Below are positions 55,680-64,000 of a stretch of 64,000 nucleotides of DNA, in pieces; the stretch's first letter is position 1; each line of letters begins with the position of its first letter. A model generated the notes under the pieces. The model ran no database searches, was not told the origin of the DNA, and saw nothing but the letters and a program-made list of their open reading frames with translations. Location of the stretch: NCBI GenBank assembly GCA_023897205.1, contig JAHWDD010000004.1, positions 1,426,001-1,490,000 on the forward strand. Reading direction: 5' to 3'. The position numbers were made by a program, and so were the translations under genes. Origin of the DNA: Exophiala sp. HKRS030 (lineage: Eukaryota; Ascomycota; Eurotiomycetes; Chaetothyriales; Herpotrichiellaceae).

Positions 55680-57665
55680 TCAGCTTGCTCTGCCTTTGGT
55701 TCCCTGCCGCAGCCTGAAAACATATCCACCATATTCACCTTGTTCAATCCCTACTCTCCCCGTACTCATACCTGCATGTTCCCCAAACATTTCACGCTTC
55801 TTGCGAACTGCCTGCTCTGCTCTCTCGCCTTCAAAACGAGCAGCTACCAACCCGGAAGTACTCAAACGCTCCCGTATTTCATTGGAGTCCTTGGGGTGAG
55901 AATGTAGCGCCATGATGGCCAGCAACACTCCCAGGACGGCGTACAATGAATTCAGCCCTACGAGAGTGTACAGTGGCGCCTTGGGAACTCTGGCAACTAG
56001 CCTTGTGCTTCGCTGTTGCTCTTCCAGATTAGCTCTGCCATTCATGATGCCGGCACTCAGTGCCAAAGCGGCTCTCGAGTATGCCTGTGCCCACGAATCC
56101 GCCATCTGTTGTGTGTCATTGTACTGTGACGCCGAGTAAGCGGCCGTCTCGAGTGCAACCTTGCCGAACCCATAATAGTTACCCGCATTCAAGATTGTTC
56201 CCACGGAGCCATTCGCGACTTCCGCAGTTGCGTGTTGGACGCTTCCATTGAGGAAGTCGTAGCTGATCTGATACGCAGTGGCAGTACAGTTTAGGAGCCA
56301 GCTCGTGCCGCCTTGGCTTGGGACAACAACGTTGCCATCTGCGATTTGTTCCTCGGTGGCGTGCAATTCGACGCGGGCCCAAACTCCAATGAAGTGAGGA
56401 TTGCTCGATCGGGTGAGGAAATTTTCGTTCCCAGAGTCCGATGAAGCGTTTCCTAGTTCTATCAGTGCTGCATTGCGAAAGAAAACAATGCCGGCACTCC
56501 GAAATGGAAGTCCAGTCACAGCATCAGTCTCGTCACCGTTGACATTTGGAAGGGCCAGATTCCCGTAGAATTCTTCTGTGCATGTGAAGGGCTCCAACTC
56601 TTTAGTCTCAGCATGAAGGTGGCATTCCCGACCGATTTGGGCGCATGTGGTGTGCATGGCAAGGGACTCTGCGCGATAATCGAGTCCATCAGGGTTATCG
56701 GCCGGGCCCAGATAGGCCATGTGCATGCCATCGATGAAGACGTCATAGACTGCGTTGTTGCTCGATGTGTTGGACATGACTCTAGCGGCTTCATTTGCTC
56801 CGACCAGAAACACGTCCCCGTGATCGCTGATGATGCAGTCGCCGGCATCGAAGTCGGCTGAGGGTTGCGTCGAACAAGGTCCGTCCGGCAGTCCACGCCC
56901 AAGGCCCATAATCGGGGTTTGCGGCTCGACTATTTCAATGTTGATTGCTTCTATCACCAAGTGCAACCATGTATCGACGGCAGCGATGGTGTAGCCGAGA
57001 ACTGTAAACACAGTCAAAAGAATAAGTGCACTACGCACGCAGGAAGCCATCTTCTCCTTGTTCGGCCAACTCCGATACGCCACCAAACTGAAGAAAGGTG
57101 TGATGCCGCCTGTCATTGTCTCCAGAAGCATGCCGAGCTGATAGGGTGTTGGCAAGTCAAACCCTGCCATTTGCGAGTGTTCCTTCAATTGTTTGGCGAT
57201 GGGGAAAGACACGAGTGTCATGGCGCAAACGGTAAGTAGAGGTGCAACAGTACTGGACCATGAGGCAATTGTCACAAGAGTTGTCGGATTGAAGTCGACA
57301 TAAAAAGCGTCGCTGTCGAGCTTCGTCCCACGACTAGCAAGGGTATTGTTCGCCGTCGCTGAAGGTTCTTTTACCTCGTGGGCGACCACCAAACCCAATG
57401 CCAACCCTGCAAGTCCCAACATGAGAACCACGATAAGTGTCATTGTCCCGAAAATGATCTTCTTGCCTCCGCTATTCGTATTCGTCAAGGATTGAGTATC
57501 TTTGGCTAGATAGGGAGGCATGTTTGAGCCACTCCGACCGTCTTGTGACGCGAGAGAGTCGTAGCGTTCCATGTTTTTGAGGGGAATGTCGTTATGGAAT
57601 CGAAAGCCATCCTTCGATTGTACGAGTGTGTTATACTGTGATCTGGTAGGCGAGGGACGCTCCAT
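55680..57665 (-). CDS. Fungal integral membrane protein of unknown function
   Basis: 661 residues, no introns. I do not recognise the family. A hydrophilic N-terminus (about 70 residues) leads to a membrane segment (about 72-95). Two more follow near 125-150 and 215-240. A large Cys- and sequon-rich domain (about 250-590), probably extracellular or lumenal, comes next, then a last membrane segment (about 595-620) and a charged cytosolic tail. Cys residues at several places in the large domain probably form disulfides. The layout recalls large fungal plasma-membrane or wall-linked proteins of unknown role. Divergent from the UCH gene. Confidence 0.8.
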   Translation of the reverse strand: MERPSPTRSQYNTLVQSKDGFRFHNDIPLKNMERYDSLASQDGRSGSNMPPYLAKDTQSLTNTNSGGKKIIFGTMTLIVVLMLGLAGLALGLVVAHEVKEPSATANNTLASRGTKLDSDAFYVDFNPTTLVTIASWSSTVAPLLTVCAMTLVSFPIAKQLKEHSQMAGFDLPTPYQLGMLLETMTGGITPFFSLVAYRSWPNKEKMASCVRSALILLTVFTVLGYTIAAVDTWLHLVIEAINIEIVEPQTPIMGLGRGLPDGPCSTQPSADFDAGDCIISDHGDVFLVGANEAARVMSNTSSNNAVYDVFIDGMHMAYLGPADNPDGLDYRAESLAMHTTCAQIGRECHLHAETKELEPFTCTEEFYGNLALPNVNGDETDAVTGLPFRSAGIVFFRNAALIELGNASSDSGNENFLTRSSNPHFIGVWARVELHATEEQIADGNVVVPSQGGTSWLLNCTATAYQISYDFLNGSVQHATAEVANGSVGTILNAGNYYGFGKVALETAAYSASQYNDTQQMADSWAQAYSRAALALSAGIMNGRANLEEQQRSTRLVARVPKAPLYTLVGLNSLYAVLGVLLAIMALHSHPKDSNEIRERLSTSGLVAARFEGERAEQAVRKKREMFGEHAGMSTGRVGIEQGEYGGYVFRLRQGTKGRAS

Positions 57666-58698
57666 AAGCTTGCACCAGGGTAATATGCAGTAATGACTGT
57701 CGATATAAGAACAAACGACAAGAGATACTCAATGACTGTATTTTCGATCAGAACGAAAGTCTGGACTGCGTCGCAGGAGATCCATTGACGACCTAATCAG
57801 CCTTGTTAACCCTAGCATCATTTTTGTTGATTGCCATCAATTGGCATGGATGGGAGCAGCGCTTCCCTGAGTTGTTCAGGGTGGATCGTCGTTTCTCGAA
57901 ATTGAAAGTCTTTTGGGTGCAATGATTGGGTCTGATGAATTGATGCGACAAGGCTGGTGTTTCTAGGCGTAAGCGGCCTAAGGGGCTCATCTTATCGGGT
58001 ACGAGCCACCTCCCTGTCGGGTCCTTTGATATGGAGTAACAAGGGGCAGCCATATGGGGTCTCTCTAATCACTAAGCTTAGGCGACAAGGCCATTTTCTG
58101 GCCATCACGTCGTCCCTAAACGTGACTTTCACACTTGCTGGTCATTCTGAAGCTTCATGTCTTCACCAGCTCACATACCACCTTCCTTTCTAGCCTCTAT
58201 CCTAAATCTTGGATCCGTCAAGTGTCACTCTCTTTCTTACATGTGAGATACCATATCCAGAAATTGATGCGGAGCAATTGATTCTGCCGGAACAGATGAC
58301 ATAGAAGGTACGGCTGTAATTGGAGGCGGTGACCTAGATACAAATATTCACAGCCTTGTCGATTATTGGCGTTGACAGCCTCGTGCCAAGGCTGCCACCA
58401 ATTCGGCGACCGGCCATTACTCCGTATTCTTTGTCTTTTTGCTTCCTCACCGCTCAATCTTTTCTCCCGGCAGTATAAAGGGGATGGACGTGCCTGGAAT
58501 ATCCAGTGACGCGACTTATCACTTCACTCAAGAACTGCTCTCCAGGCACGTGCAGCCGCAGTGACAACCGTTGAGGAATTCCAAATGGAGCTGCGTTTTG
58601 TTCACTCATCTCCTTGTTCTCGGAAGGAACAATTCGACCCGCGGGCAAAGGAGTTTGCCCAAGTAGTATTGATCTTGAATGATTGTTGCGAATGAAAG
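57666..58698. other. Divergent intergenic region
   Basis: 1.03 kb between two start codons, with no gene or clear site seen. Confidence 0.4.
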
Positions 58699-59879
58699 AT
58701 GTCTCGTGTGAACGACAATATTCCTACCAAGCTTGCCCTGGAGCGGTCAGCAAATGACGACGCACTGAAGACTGGCAATGCGACCGTGACCTCTTCCACA
58801 CCGGATGATGCGACAGCTAGCAAAGATGCTACACCACCCATCGATGAGTATGCTGGTCCCTGGACTGGATGGGCTGAACTAGAGAATGACCCTGTATTGT
58901 TACAAATCCTTCCGAACTCGAATTTGGCTAACGGGCAGCCCAGGTTATCTTCACTACCCTGCTGCGGGAATGGGGAGTGCCGAGCATCCAAGTGAACGAA
59001 GTAGTGCCTCTTGATAGCATCTTTGATCATGACCCGTGTGTACCATGGACTGGCTTGATCAAGACCGGACTGCGCTGACCATGGTAGGGACGAAATCTTT
59101 GGTCTGATCTTTCTCTCGCGATGGGTGCCACAGGAATCAGAAAATGAGATTACAGAGGCACCAAAGGGTGTATGGTTTGCAAACCAGGTACGTTGTATGG
59201 TTTTTGTGGCTTTCGATGCTTCTCTAACGATGACCAGACGTCATCGTTCTCCTGCGCGACTGTCTCACTGATGAACATCGTCAACAATCATCCAAACATT
59301 GATCTGGGTAGCTCATTGAATGATTTCCGTACAAAGACCATGAGCATGACTCCCAAAGAGCGTGGCCTTGCATTGGACGCATTTGATCATGTCCGGGAAG
59401 TTCACAATTCTTTCGCAACTGATATTGACAAGATGAACGTCGATCTGCGATTAAAACAAGACTTCACTGCGGCAGAGAAGAAGAAAAAGGAGCAGTCAAA
59501 ACGTCCTCGCAAAAGGCGCAAGCAGATGCAGGATTTTGACGACGAAGAGAACGGATTTCATTTCGTGGCATACGTTCCTGTTGAAGGAGTTGTCTGGAAG
59601 ATGGACGGTATGGAAGTGTTTCCCCGCCAGGTCGGTCCCCTCTCAGAGAGCGACAGCTGGGTTGCCATGGTGCTGCCTGAACTTCAGGCTCAATGGGAAT
59701 CGGCCAGCACCAATGACCTGGAGTTTTCCTTGCTATCATTGACAAAGATGAAGGACGCATCGAGTATGGGGCAGGATCAGCAGAAGATGGACCGATTGAG
59801 AGAGGACTGGGGACCCTTTTTCGCTCAAATCATCAGAACACATGCAGAAAAGGGGACGTTGAAAGACTTGCTGGGTTGA
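58699..59879 (+). CDS. Ubiquitin C-terminal hydrolase, UCH37/UCHL5 type
   Basis: Four exons (58699-58893, 58944-59035, 59088-59187, 59238-59879) encode 342 residues. UCH37 removes ubiquitin at the proteasome. The catalytic set is complete: Gln129 (oxyanion hole), Cys135 in SCATVS, His237 in FHFVAYVP and Asp252 in KMDG. Cys is six after Gln and Asp 15 after His, as in human UCH37. The C-terminal WGPFFAQIIRTHAEKGTL resembles the helix that binds Rpn13. Odd points are a leader about 47 residues longer than the human one and about 26 extra residues between Cys and His, including a lysine-rich run (205-225) that may be a nuclear signal. Confidence 0.9.
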
Positions 59880-60244
59880 GATGAGGGGCGTTGAGGAGCA
59901 GACTGTCACTTAGCCTCTATCGTGCCTCGTTGATAGACTTTTACGAACTCGGAATTCATGGAATGATCGATTGAGCTTAGACTGGTCCACCAATACAGTA
60001 TCCTGTCATCTCATTCTGTTGACATAACCTTTATGCATGTATTTGTTGACGCAGTCCTTGTGGCCGTGGAAAGATGGTGGTCACGTGTCGGCGGGTTCAA
60101 ATGCTCATGACGTGACGGTTTTTAAACCTCTTTGGCAAGGGAAACGATGAAATATAATCAATTCAAGTTCAATTTCATCCACATCACCATTTGCCCTTGT
60201 CCTACATGGCCAAGGCGTAGTTCCACTGTCAATGCTGAATCGCG
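59880..60244. other. Intergenic, promoter of the F-box gene
   Basis: 365 bp with no gene. Contains GTCACGTG near 60080, an E-box-like site. Confidence 0.4.
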
Positions 60245-62221
60245 ATGTCTAGCAATCGTGTAGATGATGACGCCGTGATGCGAAAGCCGGAGAGTCATCA
60301 CCGGCCTCACCTCACAACACTCCCCGACGAAGTCATTCAACACATATTGTCCTACTTACCTCCTTTGGCGACAATCAATTTGCAGTACACATGCCGGCGC
60401 TTTGCCCATGCGACCCGTGAACCACTCTTATGGAAACAATACTGTTCTCAGTACCGCAGGTGGGACAGCCGTCCACCCCACCTCCCCTACGAGGAACTGT
60501 TGAAGGATCCGTCTTTCTACGGATGGAAGCTGGTCTACGCCAGTCACCACATTGCGTCCCGATTGACACGGGATGCTATCGACAAGATGGTGAACGAACC
60601 TGTCGGGCATTTGGATTTTGTCAAGGAGGTGCTCGATGCGGGCATCCATGCCAAAGATGAGCTCCGGAACCTGTATCAGAATGCGGCGTCTTCGCCAAAC
60701 CACCTCGCACAAAAGTAAGTGGTTTTAAAGCCAGGGTGTGACCTCGGATCTGCGCTAATCAAAGCTTCCCAAAAGATTCTGGTCTTCTGCCGCATCTGGC
60801 TGTCTTAATCGTTATTTGGCCGTTCAGGAGTGGCTGGACGCCAAAGCCCAAGGTGACGATATTGACGACAATGCCTTCGAACGGCCGATTGCCGCTTTTG
60901 ACCTCTTTGTCGTTGAGATGCGGGAAGAGGGAGATATCGAAGATGTAGGTTGAGACACCACCACCAGTTGTGATGACAACTTCCAAGAGTTGTGTTGACC
61001 CAAGAAAAGATCTACGAGAGGCTGGATTCTTACGTATCATCGGTCCGCAATGCTCATCCTGATATTGACGACATGTCACCGCGGACCAAGGCCAGAACCA
61101 TTGCCGCACACCTGTTACAGAACAACTGGGTTGGCATACAAGGCAACCGCCACTACCACAGCCTGGACCACATGTTTCTTGGGGTCGCCCTGTTCAGCGA
61201 AAACAGAAACTCGGTCCCGCTGATCTCAGCTGTCATCTACTGCTACGTTGCCCGCCACCTCGGTCTCCAGGCCGCGCCTTGCAGCTATCCGTACCATGTC
61301 CACGCACTGATCCGGCCACCGGCGGGCATGGATCTGGACGGAAACCCTCTCCCTGACTCCTTTGATCATAACGACGGCCCGCACGAACTCACCCATCTGT
61401 ACATGGACCCGTTCAACACATCGGAACCCATCTCGTACTCGGCCCTGGTGGAGCGGGCGCGCTTCGTCGCACCCATGTCGTCGGCCTCCCAAATAGAGTC
61501 GTACCTCTCGCCATCGTCGCCCCTGGACCTCACCATCCGCGCCTCCCACAACATCTTGATGGCGCCTCATGAGTACCGAGGCGAACCGGCGTTCCCCGTC
61601 GACGTCAAGCTCGCCTACTACGCGGCCCTCTGCGCCGCCATCATCATCCCGCGCGCCTCGGCCCATGATATCGAATCCATTCGTCGGCACGTCACCGCCC
61701 TGACGCACCACGTTTGCCACTCCATCGACCTCGACATCCACCTTTTCGAAGCCTTCTTCCTGCGGTTGACCGCCGAGTTCCCGGACGCCGCAGCCTACCG
61801 CAGACTCATCCGCCACATCAAGGAGTCCGACCACGAGACTTTCCCGCCCCAACGCCGCTCCGACCCGCGCAACCGGGACGTCAAGTACCACGTCGGCCAG
61901 GTATTTCGGCACCGCCTCCGCGGCTACAACGCCGTCATCTACGGCTGGGACCCATACTGCAACATGGAAGAGTCCTGGATCACGCAAAACGACGTCGACC
62001 GCCTGTCCAAGGGCCGGCACCAGCCCTTTTACAACGTCTTCGTGGACGACGGCTCGTCGCGGTACGTGGCCGAGGAGAACGTGGACGTCCTGTCGCCCGA
62101 CCAGATAACGGACCAGGTGGTGAACTCCTTCGGCATCGACATCGGGAAGTGGTTCAAGCGCTACGATCCGGCCACGGGCACTTTTGTGAGCAACGTTCGC
62201 CAACGGTACCCTGATGATTGA
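60245..62221 (+). CDS. F-box protein with transglutaminase-like (SirB1) and YccV-like domains
   Basis: Exons 60245-60714, 60776-60944 and 61010-62221 are preferred, giving 616 residues. The F-box is at about 25-65 (LTTLPDEVIQHILSYLPPLATINLQYTCRRF). A middle SirB1/transglutaminase-like region follows (GNRHYHSLDHMFLGVAL). The C-terminal YccV/HspQ-like domain (KYHVGQVFRHRLRGYNAVIYGWD ... NVFVDDGSSRYVAEENV) is the FBXO21 arrangement. It should be a substrate receptor of an SCF ubiquitin ligase. The second intron is uncertain: a 65-bp intron ending AAAAG gives GDIED-IYERLD, which fits the family, whereas a 41-bp alternative (60949-60989) would add VVLTQEK. Confidence 0.88.
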
Positions 62222-62829
62222 TGACCGTTTTGGATTAGATGTTCCTAGACTATGCATTCCGTGCGATTGGCGGGTTGAAATTCGTCGTACGAGAGAGAGG
62301 GACGGCATAGCAGTAGAGTTTGGTAGGGCGTTGGGATTATTCAGGTAGCTATTCAGGTCTTGTGTGAGGTGGATAGGAATGACTGTGCACTTGGTAGTAC
62401 TGGACACGAATTAACTCGCAATTGGATACGAATAGTGGACCCTTTAAAATATATCCTAGGCTCTCTATTTTTTTGTTTTATACAAGATTACCTAGCTACC
62501 ATACGCAGTGGCAATGGTAATGATAATGGTAATGGTAGCGGTAGCGGTAGCGGTAGTGCCTGGTTCCATATGTATATTTTGGTGTCGAGAAGGTGAGATG
62601 AAGTGCTGTATTAAACGCCATGGTCCACGGCAGGCATTGCGTGAGACCTGTGACGAGATAAGGCTTGTGTAGATGGCATATATTTGTAGTCGTGATTGAG
62701 AAGAGAGAAAGAAATATATATACACCTTGTACTCCGTAAATATATGCGATGTAGTTAAGCGGCGAGCATCCACGGTAGACATGCGTCACGTATATAAAAG
62801 TATTTTGTACTTTTCGGGGGAGGGATTCT
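62222..62829. other. Convergent intergenic region with a hexanucleotide microsatellite
   Basis: 608 bp between two stop codons. A run of GGTAAT-like and then GGTAGC units lies at about 62512-62557. Otherwise nothing is seen. Confidence 0.5.
62512..62557 (+). repeat. Hexanucleotide microsatellite (GGTAAT/GGTAGC)n
   Basis: Seven or so tandem 6-bp units, first GGTAAT/GATAAT, then GGTAGC. A likely polymorphic site. Confidence 0.75.
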
Positions 62830-64000
62830 TCATCGATCGAGAGCCTGCTCTTGACACTATTTGGTGATCGTTAGCCTGCTTATACTTCTATTGCCCAAAG
62901 ACTCCAAAAAGAACTTACCATTTGCCAATACGCACCCCTCCGTCTCAACAAATCGTGGTGCGTACCACGCTCCAAGATTCTAGACCCTCTCCCGACTTCA
63001 CTCTCGCCAAACACAAAGATCAAATCGGCCTTTTGGACGGTGGCGAGACGGTGCGCGACGGCGATGACGGTCATGCTTCGTTGGCCCGCCAGGTTCTCGA
63101 TGGCGGCCTGCACGAGTTTCTCCGACTGCGAGTCGAGACTGGACGTCGCCTCGTCGAGTAGGAGGAGCATGGGTTCTCGCAGCAGCGCGCGGGCGAGGCA
63201 CAGACGCTGCTTCTGACCTCCACTGAGCGATGTCTGCGTGTTGATTCCCAGGGGCGTCGCGTACCCATCAGGTAGAGAGGTGATGAAGTCGTGGATCTCG
63301 GCGGCTTGGCAGGCGCGGATGATTTTGGGGTCGTCGACGACGCCGCCAGAGCCGGTCTCCGAATCGTCTTCCAGACCCAGAACGAGGTTCTCACGGATCG
63401 TGCCGTCGAAGAGCTTGGGTTCCTGAGCCACGAGGGACAGGGCGCGGCGGTACGATGACACTTCATAGTCGCGGATATCTGTGTCGTTGAAGAGTATCGC
63501 TCCAGCGTTGGGCTCGTAGAAGCGTTCGAGGAGGGATATGACTGTCGTCTTGCCGCAACCGGAAGGGCCAACGAAGGCGACAAAGTGCCCGGCGGGGATG
63601 GAGATGTCGAGGTGCCGATAGATGGGAGTCTCGCGGGTCGGGTATTGGAAGGTCACATTGTTAAAGTCGATTTTGGCGCCCGTCCGGGAATGGGTGAGTG
63701 GGGTCTGTGGGCTCGTGGCGGTCTTGCGTTGATTTTCAGTGACTTCGTGTCGAATGTCGAGAATGCGGTTGGAAGCTGCGGTGGCGTTTGCCAGGTCGGG
63801 AGCGAAGCTGAGGAATTGACCGGCTCCCTGGGCGCCCATAATCAGGGCAATGTAGATGACGAAGAATTGAGTGGGTTCATATTCGTGGGATGCGAGGAGT
63901 TGGCCGCCGTACCTGTTAGCAGAAACGTTAGCGGGTGTTGAAAAGATGAAGGGACAGGTTGTTGTAGCGAGGGATTGACAGACCAGAATGTTAAGGCGAT
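62830..64000 (-). CDS. ABC transporter, ABCB (MDR/P-glycoprotein) type, 3' end
   Basis: Truncated by the right edge. Exons 64000-63984, 63912-62919 and 62856-62830 give the last 345 residues. They comprise the end of the second membrane domain (FWYGGQLLASHEY, FFVIYIALIMGAQGAGQF) and the whole second nucleotide-binding domain. The latter has Walker A GPSGCGKTT, Q-loop VAQEPKLFDGTI, signature LSGGQKQRLCLARALL, Walker B LLLLDEATSSLD and H-loop AHRLAT. The ending MCQEQALDR is typical of fungal MDR1-like pumps. All ATP-site residues are intact. Such full-length ABCB proteins export lipophilic drugs or pheromone-like peptides. The GTCTGT donor of the first visible intron is non-consensus but keeps the frame. 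Confidence 0.92.

Noticed and set aside
60945..61009. 41-bp intron alternative (60949-60989) in the F-box gene
   Set aside because: Possible in phase, but very short and gives a less family-like junction than the 65-bp intron.
61226..62407. 393-codon reverse open frame opposite the F-box/YccV gene
   Set aside because: Antisense shadow; the + strand carries a recognisable domain in the same place.
1..64000. tRNA, rRNA or CRISPR features
   Set aside because: I scanned for the tRNA B-box pattern and for regular repeat-spacer arrays and saw none; a tRNAscan-SE run would be decisive.

Overview
The window is nuclear DNA of a filamentous ascomycete (Pezizomycotina). The evidence is many short GT-AG introns (about 45-95 bp), several Zn2Cys6 regulators, fungal core genes (DHH1, POM152, UTP22, SMC6, a long-form cystathionine gamma-synthase, MRPL20), and a degraded, AT-rich mariner relic of the kind that repeat-induced point mutation leaves. 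The gene mix suits Eurotiomycetes, perhaps Chaetothyriales, but that placement is an impression and was not tested.

The left half (about 1-33.3 kb) looks accessory: regulators, transporters and catabolic or secreted enzymes in small clusters. (a) 0.9-8.6 kb holds a Zn2Cys6 regulator, a dimethylformamidase-like metalloenzyme and an anion:cation-symporter-type MFS transporter. The enzyme and transporter diverge from a 1.5 kb promoter region with a local cluster of GATA-factor sites, which suggests nitrogen-controlled use of an amide. (b) 8866-10331 is a Tc1/mariner relic with perfect 26-bp inverted ends and a TA target duplication. Its transposase is broken and carries an unrelated stretch. (c) 10.4-19.9 kb holds a regulator with two tandem Zn2Cys6 clusters, a sugar transporter, a secreted GH3 glycosidase and a cytosolic sulfatase. 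The GH3 and sulfatase genes diverge from a shared promoter with a 14-bp direct repeat. This could be a locus for use of sulfated sugars. (d) After two core genes (MRPL20 and a DUG1-type dipeptidase), 24.4-33.3 kb holds an FAD oxidoreductase, a third Zn2Cys6 regulator, an MFS transporter and a secreted arylsulfotransferase-family protein.

The right half (about 33.7-64 kb) is mostly housekeeping: protein-L-isoaspartate methyltransferase, cystathionine gamma-synthase, UTP22, mitochondrial citrate carrier, SMC6, DHH1, POM152, an unrecognised fungal membrane protein, a UCH37-type deubiquitinase, an F-box/YccV protein, and the 3' end of an ABCB transporter cut by the right edge.

Exon boundaries were worked out by hand from splice sites, reading phase and family resemblance. 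No database search was run. I saw no tRNA, rRNA or CRISPR array.
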